A DNA stretch of 64,000 bases from Anolis sagrei. Its lineage: Eukaryota; Chordata; Lepidosauria; Squamata; Anolidae. The notes below the pieces were generated by a model. That model was not told the DNA's origin. It was given only the letters and a program-made list of their open reading frames with translations, and searched no databases. Shown piece by piece: positions 11,146 through 21,764 of this stretch; the stretch's first letter is position 1, and each line of letters opens with the position of its first letter. The stretch spans positions 94,960,500 to 95,024,499 of the forward strand of contig NC_090034.1 in assembly GCF_037176765.1 (NCBI RefSeq), read 5' to 3'. Both the position numbers and the translations under genes were made by a program.

Positions 11146-11515
11146 CATCTGTTGTTGTTTATTCGCTCAGTTGCTTCCAACTCTTTGTGACTTCATGGAC
11201 CAGCCCGCACCAGAGCTCCCTGTCAGCCATCGCCACTCCCAGCTCCTTCAAGGTCAAGCCAGTCACTTCAAGGATAACATCAATTCATTTTGTCCTTGGT
11301 CTGTCTCCCTTTTTCCTTCCTTTTCCCCCAGCATCATTATCTTCTCCAAGCTTTCCTGTCTTCTCATTATGTGGCCAAAGTACTTCATCTTTGCCTCTAA
11401 TATCCTTCTCCACAGTGAGCAGTCAGGCTTTATTTCCTGGAATATGGACTGGTTTGATCTTCTGGCAGTCCAAGGCACTCTCAGAAATTTCCTCTAGCAC
11501 CACAGTTCAAATCTA
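11146..11515 (-). mobile_element. BovB (RTE) LINE 3' fragment, opposite strand
   Basis: Minus-strand frame PWTARRSNQSIFQEIKPDCS and MKYFGHIMRRQESLEKIMML matches the BovB reverse-transcriptase C-terminus; the 3' tail near 11146 is GTTGTTGTTTATTCGCTCAG. Confidence 0.85.
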
Positions 11516-11649
11516 AACTGAATCTAAAGTTGACCAAAAACTGATTCGTAACCCTTTTGGTACTAATGTTGGAGAGTGGTCCTTGGTCAAAGTGGTCCCT
11601 GATCAAGTGGTCCCAAATCAAAAAAAGGTTGAGAACCACTGCCTTAACT

Positions 11650-12634
11650 GTATTTCTATACTGTATTGCTTGATTGAGATTTTAAGTTACTGCAATGCTA
11701 GAAATTTAGAGATTGAAGGATACTTTCCCTTGCAGGGTCAGTATTTTTGGGGAGGTCTGTATCACCCAACCACAACTTCTCTCTCTCCATCTCTTTTGCG
11801 CTCCATTTTTCTTTATTGCCTATGAGGTTATGATTGATCCTAATAGTTACTACAAAGTAGATTTCATTTGAAAATTAAAAGGCAATTCTTGACAGTCAAA
11901 GCAGTTTAGCAATTGAACCAGTTGCCGGAGAGATGATGGGTTTGCCTTCTCTGGAAGTCTCCAAAAAGAGATCGAACAGATGTTTTTGTTGGAGATCCTC
12001 AACTGAGAAGGGAGTTGAACTTGATGTTTAATAAGACCCTTCCAAATCTCAGATTCTATTATTCTATCTCTCCCCACCATTCCCTCCCCAAAGTTCTCCT
12101 TGCTATTTTGGGTATGTCCAACCAGGGCAGATGTTTTGCTGACTTGAGTCCCCAACATCCCTTTGTGAAGCTTCTCTAGAAGAAATAAGGACCTTTTAGC
12201 TAAGGACATGAAAGGGGAAGTGGGCATGTTGTTGTTTCCTGGAGAGTGAAGGTTACTCAGAGTGAGACTGAGATGGAGCAATCAACTTCCTTTCTTTTCA
12301 CCTGGGAAGTTAGGGAACCACAGGGAGAAGAATATTGTCACTGAAAGTATGAGTAAGGGGCATATTGTCCCCTCAATCCTCCCCTTATGAGAGTTAACAC
12401 AAGCAAGACATGTTGGAAATATGGATTTCCTCCCAACTGATTTAGGTAGAACAATATATTCTGTGAATTCTTTGGAAGGAGCTTGCTATGCTAAGAGTCT
12501 AATCTTTACAGTTGAAAGAGGACCATGAGAGACTATATGATCAGAATATACTTTGATGGATATCATGCTTCCCAATTGTAGCACAACAATTCCATTTTAA
12601 CTGATAGCAATGGTTATCAATCATTCTTCTACAT
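11650..12634. other. Unclassified intergenic sequence
   Basis: No recognised element. Minus-strand open frames here carry no familiar motif and I regard them as chance. Confidence 0.4.
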
Positions 12635-13125
12635 CAGGGGTCCTCAAACTTTTTAAGTAGAGGGCCAGCTCAGGGTCCCTCCAGACCAGCTGCTTAAGCT
12701 GCTGAGAGGGAAAAGGAAAGGGCCTGAGGCTGTTAGGAATTGTGGGAGTTGGAGTCCAAAACACCTGGAGGGCCAAAGTTTGCCCATGCCTGGTCCAGAC
12801 TGTTGGGAGCCAGACTACAGTTTGAAAAAAAAACCGAACCAATTCCTATACACACTGCACATATCTTATTTGTAGTGCAAAAGAATGAAACATCAATACA
12901 ATACTTAAAATGAAGAACAATTGTAAGCATAAACTAGCATTTCAATGGGAAGTGAGGGCTTGCTTTTGGCTGATGAGATAGTCAAGTTAATTTTGATTAT
13001 TGTTATTTGTGTCTTTAAGTTGTTTCAGACTTAGGGCAACACTAGGTCTAAAGTTTAGGGCGGGAGCTGGGTAAATGACGTTGGGAGGTCGCATCTGGCC
13101 CACAGGCCTTAGTTTGGTACCCCTA
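12635..13125. mobile_element. hAT element (CAGGGGTCCTCAAACT end)
   Basis: Left end CAGGGGTCCTCAAACTTTTT, right end AGTTTGGTACCCCTA. Flanks TTCTACAT (12627-12634) and GTCTACAC (13126-13133) share TCTACA, a worn 8-bp duplication. A short block at 12735-12795 (AATTGTGGGAGTTGGAGTCC) looks like a fragment of another repeat. Confidence 0.75.
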
Positions 13126-13270
13126 GTCTACACAAATATTTTTTAAATGACCTTTTTTGCATACTATTGTCCTTTCGTTTTCAGTTATGCATTTCCTCTT
13201 CTTTGACAACCTGTAGGTAGGTATTGCTAAGAAGGATACTGACTGGAGCCAAATTGAGACAGACACTTGC

Positions 13271-13386
13271 TGGGTTGTTTTAGGTTTTTCGGACTATATG
13301 GCCATGGTCTAGAGACATTCCCTCCTGCCTCTAGCCCAAAAAAGCCTACAACAACCCAGTGATTCTGGCCATGAAAGCCTTCGACA
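13271..13386. mobile_element. Fold-back Penelope-like unit, 116 bp
   Basis: Left arm TGGGTTGTTTTAGGTTTTTC and right arm AAAGCCTACAACAACCCAG are inverted copies. Flanked by the perfect 10-bp duplication AGACACTTGC (13261-13270 and 13387-13396). Confidence 0.8.
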
Positions 13387-13534
13387 AGACACTTGCTTCT
13401 TGTAAATGGCTCATTTGCCAGAATTATACAGTATATTACCTATTCCTGAACGTAACTTAACTTTTATTTAGCTAAGTAACAGTGGTACTAAGAAACTCTG
13501 ACTCCACCTGCACTGCCATATAAATTAATTTATT

Positions 13535-13984
13535 AATTTATTTATTGTGTCAGAAGCGAATTGGGAATACAGTTATAATGCATACAAAAACCACAAACAA
13601 AGTTAAAAGCTTGGCATTATATTAAATTTCCTTTGAGTGACTCTGGTGTGGCTATAAAGAGGTCCTCCATTGTGCATATGGCAGGGCTCAGACTGCATTA
13701 TAGTAAGTGGTTTGTAGTTTGCTCTTCTCCACACTCACATGTTGTGGACTCCACTTTACAGTCCCATTTCTTAAGGTTGTATCTGCATTTCGTGGTGCCA
13801 CATGTGCTCAGGGGTGAGTTTCTCATCCAGTCTCAGCCACTTATTGAGGTTCAGAGTTTTAGCCTACCACTTTTGGACTCTTGCTTGCTGAGGTGTTCCT
13901 GAGAGTATCTCTGTAGATCTTAGAAAGCTATTTATTGATTTAAGGCGTTAGCTTGCTGGCTGATGCCTGAACTGAGGATGGGCC
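13535..13984 (-). mobile_element. Non-LTR retrotransposon 3' end, clade unassigned
   Basis: Inverted relative of 299-740: starts with the (TTTA)n tail and TGTCAGAAGCGAATTGGGAA, and contains GGTCCTCCATTGTGCATATG, the complement of the CTMED-coding part. Confidence 0.6.
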
Positions 13985-15340
13985 GGAGATGTCAATATAC
14001 CTTGGTCCTTTCATTACAGGCTGCTACTTCCCGACAGATGTCAGGAAGTGAAATACCGGCTAAACAGTATAATTTCTCCAGTGATGTAGGGCGTAGACAT
14101 CCTGTGATAATGCTGCATGTGTCATTAAGAGCCACATCTAGTATTTTAACGTGGTGAGATGTATTCCATATTGGGTGAAGTACCAGAGTTTAACTGTATT
14201 GAACTGTGCATTATATGGCAGTGTAGCCTCATACAGTTAAACTACATTATATGGCCATGTAGATTATTGAATTGTGGTGTGTATCAGGACACTGGCAAAA
14301 GTGTGCAATGTGCATTTGATGCAATGTACATTGATGTATGTGTGCATTAGTGTGCAGTGCAATGCACATTAATGGACAGTGTACACTGGGCACGTTGCTG
14401 GCTTTGTTACATAGGAACATAACAGCAGCTCTGTACTGAATATGGACATTATGAAACTAACTAATTCTAATTCCCAGAACTGTAAATCTACTTACAAAGA
14501 CATTAAGAACCCAGCAGTACTCTGGCCATAATCTCTTATTGAGCTGATGAATATATCAGGGAAATTTTCAAGAGCTTGGCCACTTTCACCTTTCTACATC
14601 ATGTGGAACTCTTGTATGCCAAGTTACACTATTTGTTCATTCAGAGTGAGAATGTCTTCTCCAAGTGAGCACAGCTCCCTGGTGACTCGTGAACATCGCT
14701 GTGGTTCCACTGGGCAGAATTTGTGCACATGACTGGAAATGCCTCCTTAAAAGGTCAGTGAATGAGCATGGTGGAGAGAAAACCACGCAGCCTACCAGCA
14801 GCTTGTTGCATGAAATAGTTGCTGACATGCACAATGGTTTAAAAATAGGATTCATGAGGCAGCCATATTGTGGGAAGTATCTCATAAACAAATCTGTGTA
14901 TGTCTTAGAGACCTCTAGGCTTGAACTTAGAGGTTGATTGTTGGGATCTCAATTACAAACTTGGGTACTGAAATCTTTATAAACTTGGACCTCCACATCT
15001 TTACTTACATGGACTTCCAAGTGTTTTTTCAAGCTTAGAAGGTTCCCAGATTTCTGGTTCAAACCCTGACTTTTGGAGCCTGATCCTTCTTATTTATTTT
15101 TCAAAAAGACCTGACTGCATTTACTTCGTCTGTTAAGAGTTGGTGTTTTCTATTTAACTTACCATACTGTGTGCAACTGTGATTGTTTTTTTTTAATGTA
15201 TCGTGCTTAATGGCATCATTGACATCATAAGAGATCTTTCCAATTCTCAGGTTTTGATGCAGAAATCTCAGGATAGTCCTTACCTGGTAACCTTGGACCA
15301 CGATGCTGGCACTAAGATACTTTTGAGTTGGCCTACATCT
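13985..15340. other. Intergenic sequence without recognised elements
   Basis: Around 14280-14380 there is a degenerate repeat of GTGCAATG/GTGCATT words. No gene is supported. Confidence 0.4.
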
Positions 15341-15850
15341 TCTAGATAAATAGAAATGTAATGTTCAATTGTGGGATTAATATAATTGAAAAAAACCACT
15401 GGACGAATTGCCATCAAATTTGGACACAAGACACCTACTAACCCAAGGAGTGGCCATAACTAAAAAAAATTGATTTTGTCATTTAGGAGTTGTAGTTGCT
15501 GGGATTTGTAGTTAACCTACAATCAAAGAGCATTCTGAAGTCCACCAATGATGGAATCAACCAAACATAGCACACAGGACTCCCATGACCAACAGAAAAA
15601 ACTAGAAGGGTTTGGTGGGCATTGTCCTTGAGTTTGGGTGTTGTAGTTCACCTACATCCAGAAAGCACTGTGGATTCAAACAATGATGGATCTGGACCAA
15701 TCTTGGTATGAATATTCCATATGCCCAAATATGAACACAGATGGAGTTTGGGGTAAATAGACCTTGACATTTGGGAGTTGTAGTTACTGGGGTTTATAGT
15801 TCACCTACAATCAAAGAGCATTCTGAACTCCACCAATGATGCAATTGGAG
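15341..15850 (+). mobile_element. Helitron 5' end fused to SPIN-like hAT interior
   Basis: The first 120 bases (TCTAGATAAATAGAAATGTA, then CCACTGGACGAATTG and CAAATTTGGACACAA) are the Helitron 5' region seen at 18859. From about 15467 the sequence becomes the hAT interior (GATTTTGTCATTTAGGAG onward) without either hAT terminus. I do not see the Helitron 3' end. Confidence 0.6.
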
Positions 15851-15969
15851 TGCCATTATTGTTACCATCATGTTTATATTGTTGGTGACTAGCAGTTGAG
15901 GGACAAAGAGGTACATTTCTGTGCATACACATGAATGGATTCATATGCCAGTCAATAGTTTCTCATGAT

Positions 15970-16224
15970 TGGGTTGTTGTAGGTTTTTGAGGCTGTATGG
16001 CCATGTTCTATAAGCATTCTCTCCTGACATTTCGCCTGCATCTATGGAAGGCATCCTCAGAGGTTGTGAGGACCTCACAGTCTCTGAGGATGCCTACCAT
16101 AGATGCAGGCGAAACGTCAGGAGAGAATGCTTCTAGAACATGGCTATACAGCCTGAACATGGCCATACAGCCTGAAAAACCTATAACAACCCAGTGATTC
16201 TGGCATGAAAGCCTATGACAACAT
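15970..16224. mobile_element. Fold-back Penelope-like unit, 255 bp
   Basis: Left arm from GGTTGTTGTAGGTTTTTGAG, right arm back to CTATAACAACCC; the centre near 16072 is a near-perfect palindrome around CCTCACAGTCTCTGAGG. Flanks GTTTCTCATGAT (15958-15969) and GTTTCTCATTAT (16225-16236) differ at one of 12 bases. Confidence 0.8.
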
Positions 16225-16496
16225 GTTTCTCATTATGATGAGGCTAATGCTAAAATATAATGCTCTTAAGTATTAATACTGAAGTGTAAGCATTGCATGA
16301 AACATTCTTGCAGAATGAAAAAGAAACAACGACTATTAATAAGTTTTCAAACATCTTGTTTAGAAAGCCTGTGCATGAGGGGTTAGTGTAAAAAAATGCA
16401 ATACAGAACACATTGTAGAGCAGAGGTTATGTGCTCCAAGCTGTGAGGTTTGGAGTGAGAGATAAATAAATATTATCAATACCACTTCCTCTATTG

Positions 16497-17234
16497 CAAT
16501 GGTTCCCAACTTTTCTAATGCCGTGACTTCTAAATAAAGTTCCTCATGTTGTGGTGACCCCCAACCATAAAATTATTTTCGCTGCCACTTCAGAACTGTA
16601 ATTTTGCTACTGTTATTAATCATAATGTAATATCTGATGTGCAGGATAATATTTTCATTCACTGGAGCAAATTTGGCATAAATACCCGATATGCCCAAAT
16701 TTGAATACTGGTGGGGTTGGGGAATGTATTGATTTTGTCATTTGGGAATTGTAGCTGCTGGGATTTATAGTTCACCTACAATCAAAGAGCATTCTGAACT
16801 CCTCCAACGATGCAATTGAACTAAACTTGGCACATAGAACTCCCATGATCAACAGAAATACTTGAAGGGTTTGGTGGGCATCTACCTTGAGTTTTGGAGT
16901 TGTAGTTTACTTACATGCAGAGAGCACTGTGGACTCAAACAGTGATGGATCTGGACCAAACTTGGCACAAATATCAATATGCCCAAATGTGAACACTGGT
17001 GGAGTTTGGGGAAAATAGACCTTGACCTTTGGGAGTTGTAGTTGCTGGGATTTATAGTTCACCTACAATCAAAGAGCATTCTGAACCCCACCAATAATGG
17101 AACTGGGCCAAACTTGCTACACAGAACCCCCATGATCAACAGAAAATACTTTTTTCTGATGGTCTTTGATGACCCATTTGACACTTGTTTGCGACCCACT
17201 CCAGGGGTCCCAACCCCCAGGTTGAGAAACGCTG
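16497..17234 (+). mobile_element. SPIN-like non-autonomous hAT, full length
   Basis: Starts CAATGGTTCCCAAC and continues with the SPIN-type 5' region (TGGTGACCCCCAACCATAAA, AATTTTGCTACTGTTATTAA), ends CAGGTTGAGAAACGCTG. Flanks CTCTATTG and CTGTATTA agree at 6 of 8 positions. Confidence 0.8.
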
Positions 17235-17528
17235 CTGTATTATCACATGTAAAGATTCAGTTATTGTTTCTTTCACCTAGGTATTTCATTTCAGCACCTT
17301 CTCAGAGTTAAAATATGTTCCCACTTGCAGAAGGGTAGAACAAGCAGTGGGATTTTTAACATCTGCATTTTCAGACCACATTCTCAGTGAACTTTTGGCC
17401 GCTTGCATGGCAGCAACATAGTGTTTTCTTTTTTGAATGAACCACATCAGGGCTGTGGTCAGATGTCTCCATTTCTATATCTAGCATAGCTTCCCACAAT
17501 GGACTTGCTGACACACAGCAAGCAGATG

Positions 17529-18143
17529 GCCTTATTTATTTAATTATTTATGATATTTCTACCCCGACTTTCTCGAACCCGAAGGTGACTCAAGGCGGCT
17601 TTACAACATAGGCAGCTATTCGATGCCATTTAAAAAATGTAAAATTACAGTAAACATTTAAAACAGAATTATAAGTTACATACATTAAAACCTTTAAAAA
17701 CATATAAAACCACTACCTTCACTATTATCCTCATCATCCAAAAAATTGTCTAAGCCGTTCCAGTATTTGACTTCACATAGTTACATGTTTATTTATTGCA
17801 CTAGGTTCCCCAAAAGCCATGTTTTCACTTTTCTGCAGAAGGTCAGGAGGGAAGAGGCTGATCTAATATCCCTAGGGAGGGAGTTCCACAGCCAAGGGGC
17901 CACCACTGAGAAGGCCCTGTCTCTTGTCCCAGCCAGTTGCGCCTGCGAAGAAGGCGGGACTGAGAGCAGGGCTTCCCCAAATGATCTTAAACTCCTAGAT
18001 AGTTCATAGGGAGAGATATGTTCAGACAGGTAAGCTGGGCCAGAACCGTTTAGGGCTATATAGGCTAAAGCCAGCACTTTACATTGTGCTCGGTAGCAAA
18101 TCAGTTCCTCTTTGTATCCTGATTTGGGGCATTTATATATCAA
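17529..18143 (-). mobile_element. L2 LINE 3' part
   Basis: Minus-strand frame ALNGSGPAYLSEHISPYELS and DRAFSVVAPWLWNSLPRDIR is the L2 reverse-transcriptase C-terminus. The 3' end with ACCCCGACTTTCTCGAACCC lies at 17529-17620. Confidence 0.85.
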
Positions 18144-18415
18144 CTAGCCATCTCCTGCCACATGTTGCTGTGGCCTAGTCTGGTGATCGGAAAATAAACT
18201 AATAAGAAAGTGTTGGTTTCTAATATATGTAATTTCTTTATGCTTGTGGGTAAACAGTATTTCTTGCTGTTTATTTGTCAGTGTTGATGTGGAGATTGTC
18301 TGGTTTGCCTATTCTAGAACATGCAACATATAATTGTCCTTCTTTAAGAGTTCCTTTCAAATCTATCATACTATACCTGTGTGTGTGAATCATATATATC
18401 TAATCTATATCTATG
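18144..18415 (-). mobile_element. Helitron 3' end with helicase C-terminus
   Basis: On the minus strand LKGTLKEGQLYVACSRIGKP then DNLHI is the C-terminal signature of the Helitron (PIF1-type) helicase. It is followed, on the same strand, by GGCCACAGCAACATGTGGCA and GGAGATGGCTAG, a hairpin plus CTAG end at 18147-18144. This is a truncated, once-autonomous copy with the same 3' end as the short Helitrons nearby. It is degraded (an in-frame TAA follows NTDK, then NTVYPQA). Confidence 0.75.
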
Positions 18416-18547
18416 GCTAGGTGGCTCTTTGTCAGGAGGGCTTTGATTACATTTTCTTGCCCTGGTGAAGGGAGTTTTGGCATATTGCGTCTTTGTGCCA
18501 AGTTTGGTCCAGATCCATCACTGTTTGAGTGCCCTGGAGATTAGGAT
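18416..18547. other. Fragment of hAT-like or Helitron sequence
   Basis: Contains CCAAGTTTGGTCCAGATCCA, a phrase shared with the SPIN-like interior, too short to assign. Confidence 0.3.
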
Positions 18548-18800
18548 GTGGAACAATGCTTCAAACGACAGGAAAGGAGATTCCACTTGAACATGAGGAA
18601 GAACTTCCTAACTGTGAGAGCTGTTCAGCAGTGGAACTCTTTGCCCCAGAATGTGATGAAGGCTTCTTCTTTAGAGGCTTAGAAACAGAGGCTGGATGGC
18701 TATCTGTCAGGGGTGCTTTGAATGCGATTTTCCTGCTTCTTGGCAGAGAGTTGGACTGGATGGCCCATGAGGTCTCTTCCAACTCTATGATTCTATGAAA
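18548..18800 (+). mobile_element. CR1 LINE 3' end
   Basis: GACAGGAAAGGAGATTCCAC at the start, ending in TCTTCCAACTCTATGATTCT; same segment as 42883-43106. Confidence 0.85.
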
Positions 18801-18858
18801 AATAAGGCCTTCTTGAGTCCCTTTCAGGGTGAGAAGAGTGGAGTATAAGTTTGGTAAA

Positions 18859-19309
18859 TCTATATAAATAAAAATGTAATGTTTGTTTGTGGGATTAGCA
18901 TAACTCAAAAATCACTGGGCGAATTGACACCAAATTTGGACACTACACCTCTAACAGGCCAACGAGTGACCATCACTCATACCCCCCCCCCCCCCAAAGA
19001 AAAGAGCGGAAAGGACTTAAACCCCCAAAAAGCTAAATGAAGAAAAGCTAAATGACTATACAGAAAGAGGGAAGGAAGTAAAGAGGGAGGGAAGGAAGGA
19101 GAGCAAGAAAGAAAGAAAGAAAGAAGGAGAGAAAGAGAGAGGGAAAGAAAGAAGGAGAAAAGGAAGGAAAGAGGTGGAGAAGTAAGGAAGGAGAGAAGGA
19201 AAGAAAAAAGGGAAGGAAAGAAGGAAAGAGGGAGCAAAGGAAGGAAGGAAAGAAGGAGAGAAAAAGGGAGGGAAGATTGGCCACAGCAACGCATAGTGGG
19301 TACACCTAG
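18859..19309 (+). mobile_element. Non-autonomous Helitron, tandem copy 1
   Basis: Starts TCTATATAAATAAAAATGTA after an A, ends with the hairpin region GGCCACAGCAACGCATAGTG and CTAG at 19306-19309. A G+A-rich microsatellite (about 19060-19270) fills the middle. The next copy begins at the very next base. Confidence 0.85.
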
Positions 19310-19601
19310 TCTATCTAAATAAAAATGTAATGTTTGTTTGTAGGATTAATATAACTCAAAAACCACTGGACGAATTGACACAAAATTTGGACACAATACA
19401 CCTATTAGGCCAACGAGTGACCATCACTCATAAAAACACTGAAAAACATAGCAGAAGAGACTTTAAAAGCCAATAAAATAAAAAATACATTACAACGCAT
19501 GTGCAAGACCACATATATATACGCAAACACACATACACACACATATACAAAGAACATTTATACAGACTGGGCTACAGCAACACCTGGCAAGGGATGGCTA
19601 A
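19310..19601 (+). mobile_element. Non-autonomous Helitron, tandem copy 2
   Basis: Starts TCTATCTAAATAAAAATGTA directly after CTAG of copy 1 and ends CTAA (19598-19601), which still fits the Helitron CTRR rule. Internal block CAAAATTTGGACACAATACA is shared with copies 1, 3 and 43815. Confidence 0.85.
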
Positions 19602-19875
19602 TCTATATAAATAAAAATTTAATGTTTGTTTGTGGGATTAACATAACTCAAGAACCACTGGACGAATTGACACCAAATTTGGACACAATTAATCTATCAG
19701 GGCAACGAGTGACCACCACACATAAAAACACTGAAAAACATAGCAGAAGAGACTTAAAAAGCCAAAAAATAAAAAAATACATTACAATGCATATGCAAAC
19801 ATATCTACACATATACACACACAAAGCACATATACACAGACTGGGCCACAGCAACGCATGGCAGGGGATGGCTAG
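19602..19875 (+). mobile_element. Non-autonomous Helitron, tandem copy 3
   Basis: Starts TCTATATAAATAAAAATTTA directly after copy 2; ends GGCCACAGCAACGCATGGCA then GGGGATGGCTAG at 19875, followed by T. Confidence 0.85.
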
Positions 19876-19888
19876 TAAATAAATAAAA

Positions 19889-20356
19889 TTAAAAGAAGCT
19901 TGCTTTCGAGGGAAGGCAATTCTCATGAAGACATGCATCTGGCAAAGGCTTTGTGTCCCATGAGTCACTGACCCTACTCCAAGAGAGGGGTGATATTTTA
20001 TAATTATAATAATAATAAATCTCCCTCTTTTTTTCTTTGGAATCCTGGGTTAAATGACCGCATGCCTCAACTGGTTTTGTCCTCCCATTTTTAGGCAAAG
20101 CTTCCTTAACCTCGGCATGATCTTCTGCATTTCTCCCATCTGCCACACAGAATCGAATAACCATCTCACCAAGTTCCTCTTTTTGTCGGGAGCTAATCTT
20201 CCTTTGGACAGAAACCAAGATCTCATCTGGGTAAAAGCGGCAAGAAGCAACCGAGACATCTTTCAGTTTCCCAGGAAAGGACACTGGTGAAAGACACGAG
20301 AGAGTTTGCTCCTTGTGTTGCGTCTGGAAGGTAACTTTCAAACTCGCATGGCACAC
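19889..20356 (-). other. Unexplained open frame, 155 codons
   Basis: The minus-strand frame includes CRFYPDEILVSVQRKISSRQ and CVADGRNAEDHAEVKEALPK in its first two thirds, then a TTA-type low-complexity stretch. The first part (20040-20330) has charged, protein-like composition, but I recognise no family and see no convincing splice sites. It may be a worn coding repeat or chance. Confidence 0.2.
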
Positions 20357-20782
20357 TCTTTATCTCCTCTATTTCAATGTTATGCCCATGAGACCGCAAT
20401 GATCTGCATTTTTCCTGTTTGTTTTCAATTTACAAAAGGAGACAAGTGTGTTTGTTTCATGAGACTGAAGCTCGCCGGAGTTTCTCAGGACAGGTTTCGT
20501 CTCTTAGCTGTGGTTTGTGGTGCTAACAATGGCACTCTTGTGGTTAACAGTGCAGCCATGTGTCACTGCTGTGTCTGGGCTTGTGCGTGATACGTCCTAG
20601 CGTGATTTTGATGTGAGGGTTTGAGATCTCAGAATATGTCTTGTTTTTACTGAGCATGGCTCCTCCCTTGAGCATATCTCTGGCCAAATTTAAGTACATG
20701 AGCCGCACATGAAAAGACCCTTGCTTCATCCTTGGCTTTTCTGCATTTTGCTAAAAGAACCTCAGGTGGAAGAATTAAGAAT

Positions 20783-20874
20783 GGGTTGTTGTAGGTTTTT
20801 TCAGGCTATATGGCCATGTTCTCTCCTGACGTTTCGCATGCATCTATGGCAAGCATCCTCAGAGGTTGTGTGGT
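20783..20874 (-). mobile_element. Penelope-like 3' end, solo arm
   Basis: One arm only (GGGTTGTTGTAGGTTTTTTC to CATCCTCAGAGGTTGTG), flanked by GAATTAAGAA and GAATTAAAAA (9 of 10 identical). Confidence 0.65.
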
Positions 20875-20989
20875 CTGAATTAAAAATAATCTCCAGAAAA
20901 GTGGTTGGAGAATCAGGAAAGTTTGTTCATTGGGATTACATGGTTTTTTAAAGAAAGGTTTTACAGGACACCGTGGACATTTGTATACT

Positions 20990-21722
20990 TTAGCTGTATT
21001 TACTTCTTGTAGCTCAAGAATGATTGTCTTCCAGATGTGGTGTCTTGGCGGTGGGTCCGTAGGTGGCTGTGCAGCCCTATTCTTGATCCACATCTTCTCC
21101 CACAGTGAGGGCATCGGTTTCCAGACGGAAGGCAGTCCCAGTCAGGGTTGGCTTGATGTGCCTTCCTCTTACCATGTTTCTCTCTTTCGCCCTCTGTTTG
21201 TGCCTCTTTAAATTCCACAGCACTGCTGGTCACAGCTGACCTCCAGTTAGAGCACTCAAGGGCCAGGGCTTCCCAGTTCTCGGTGTCTATGCCATAGTTT
21301 TTCAGGTTGGCTTTAAGACCATCTTTAAATCTCTTTTCCTGTCCACCAACATTCCGTTTCCCATTCTTGAGTTCGGAGTAGAGTAGCTACTTTGGGAGAC
21401 GGTGATTGGGCATTCAGATAGCGTGGCTAGTCCAGTGGAGTTGATGGCGGAGGACCATCACTTCATTGCTGGTGGTCTTTGCTTCTTCCAGCACGCTGAC
21501 ATTTGTCTGCCTGTCTTCCCAAGAGATTTGCAGGATTTTTCGGAGGCAGCGCTGATGGATTCGTTCCAGGAGTTGCATATGACATCTGCAGACAATCCAC
21601 GTTTCACAGGCGTATAGCAGGGTTGGTAGGACAATGGCTTTATAAACAAGCATCTTGGTCCCCCTATGGATGTTCTGGTTCTCAAACACTCTCTGCTTCA
21701 TTCGGAAAAATGCTGCACTCAC
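20990..21722 (-). mobile_element. Non-LTR retrotransposon ORF2 C-terminus with zinc finger
   Basis: The minus-strand frames read KMLVYKAIVLPTLLYACETW and LLERIHQRCLRKILQISWED, then after frame changes CPHCGRRCGSRIGLHSHLRT, a C2H2-type finger at the extreme C-terminus. This is the tail of a LINE reverse-transcriptase protein; I cannot fix the clade. A second copy lies at 34975-35790. Confidence 0.7.
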
Positions 21723-21764
21723 AGAGCTCAGATAGTGTTGTATTTAGTTGTATTACACTTACCT

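Larger units (their letters stand above)
9293..11641. mobile_element. hAT element with nested BovB and LTR
   Basis: The termini CAATGGTTCCCAACC (9293) and GGTTGAGAACCACTG (11641) are flanked by a perfect 8-bp target duplication CCTTAACT (9285-9292 and 11642-11649), the hAT hallmark. Inside are two BovB fragments in opposite orientation and, within one of them, a solo LTR. I see no transposase frame. Confidence 0.85.

Noticed and set aside
21000-21110. Host C2H2 zinc-finger gene
   Set aside because: The single finger follows LINE reverse-transcriptase C-terminal sequence on the same strand and recurs in a second LINE relic at 34975-35790.
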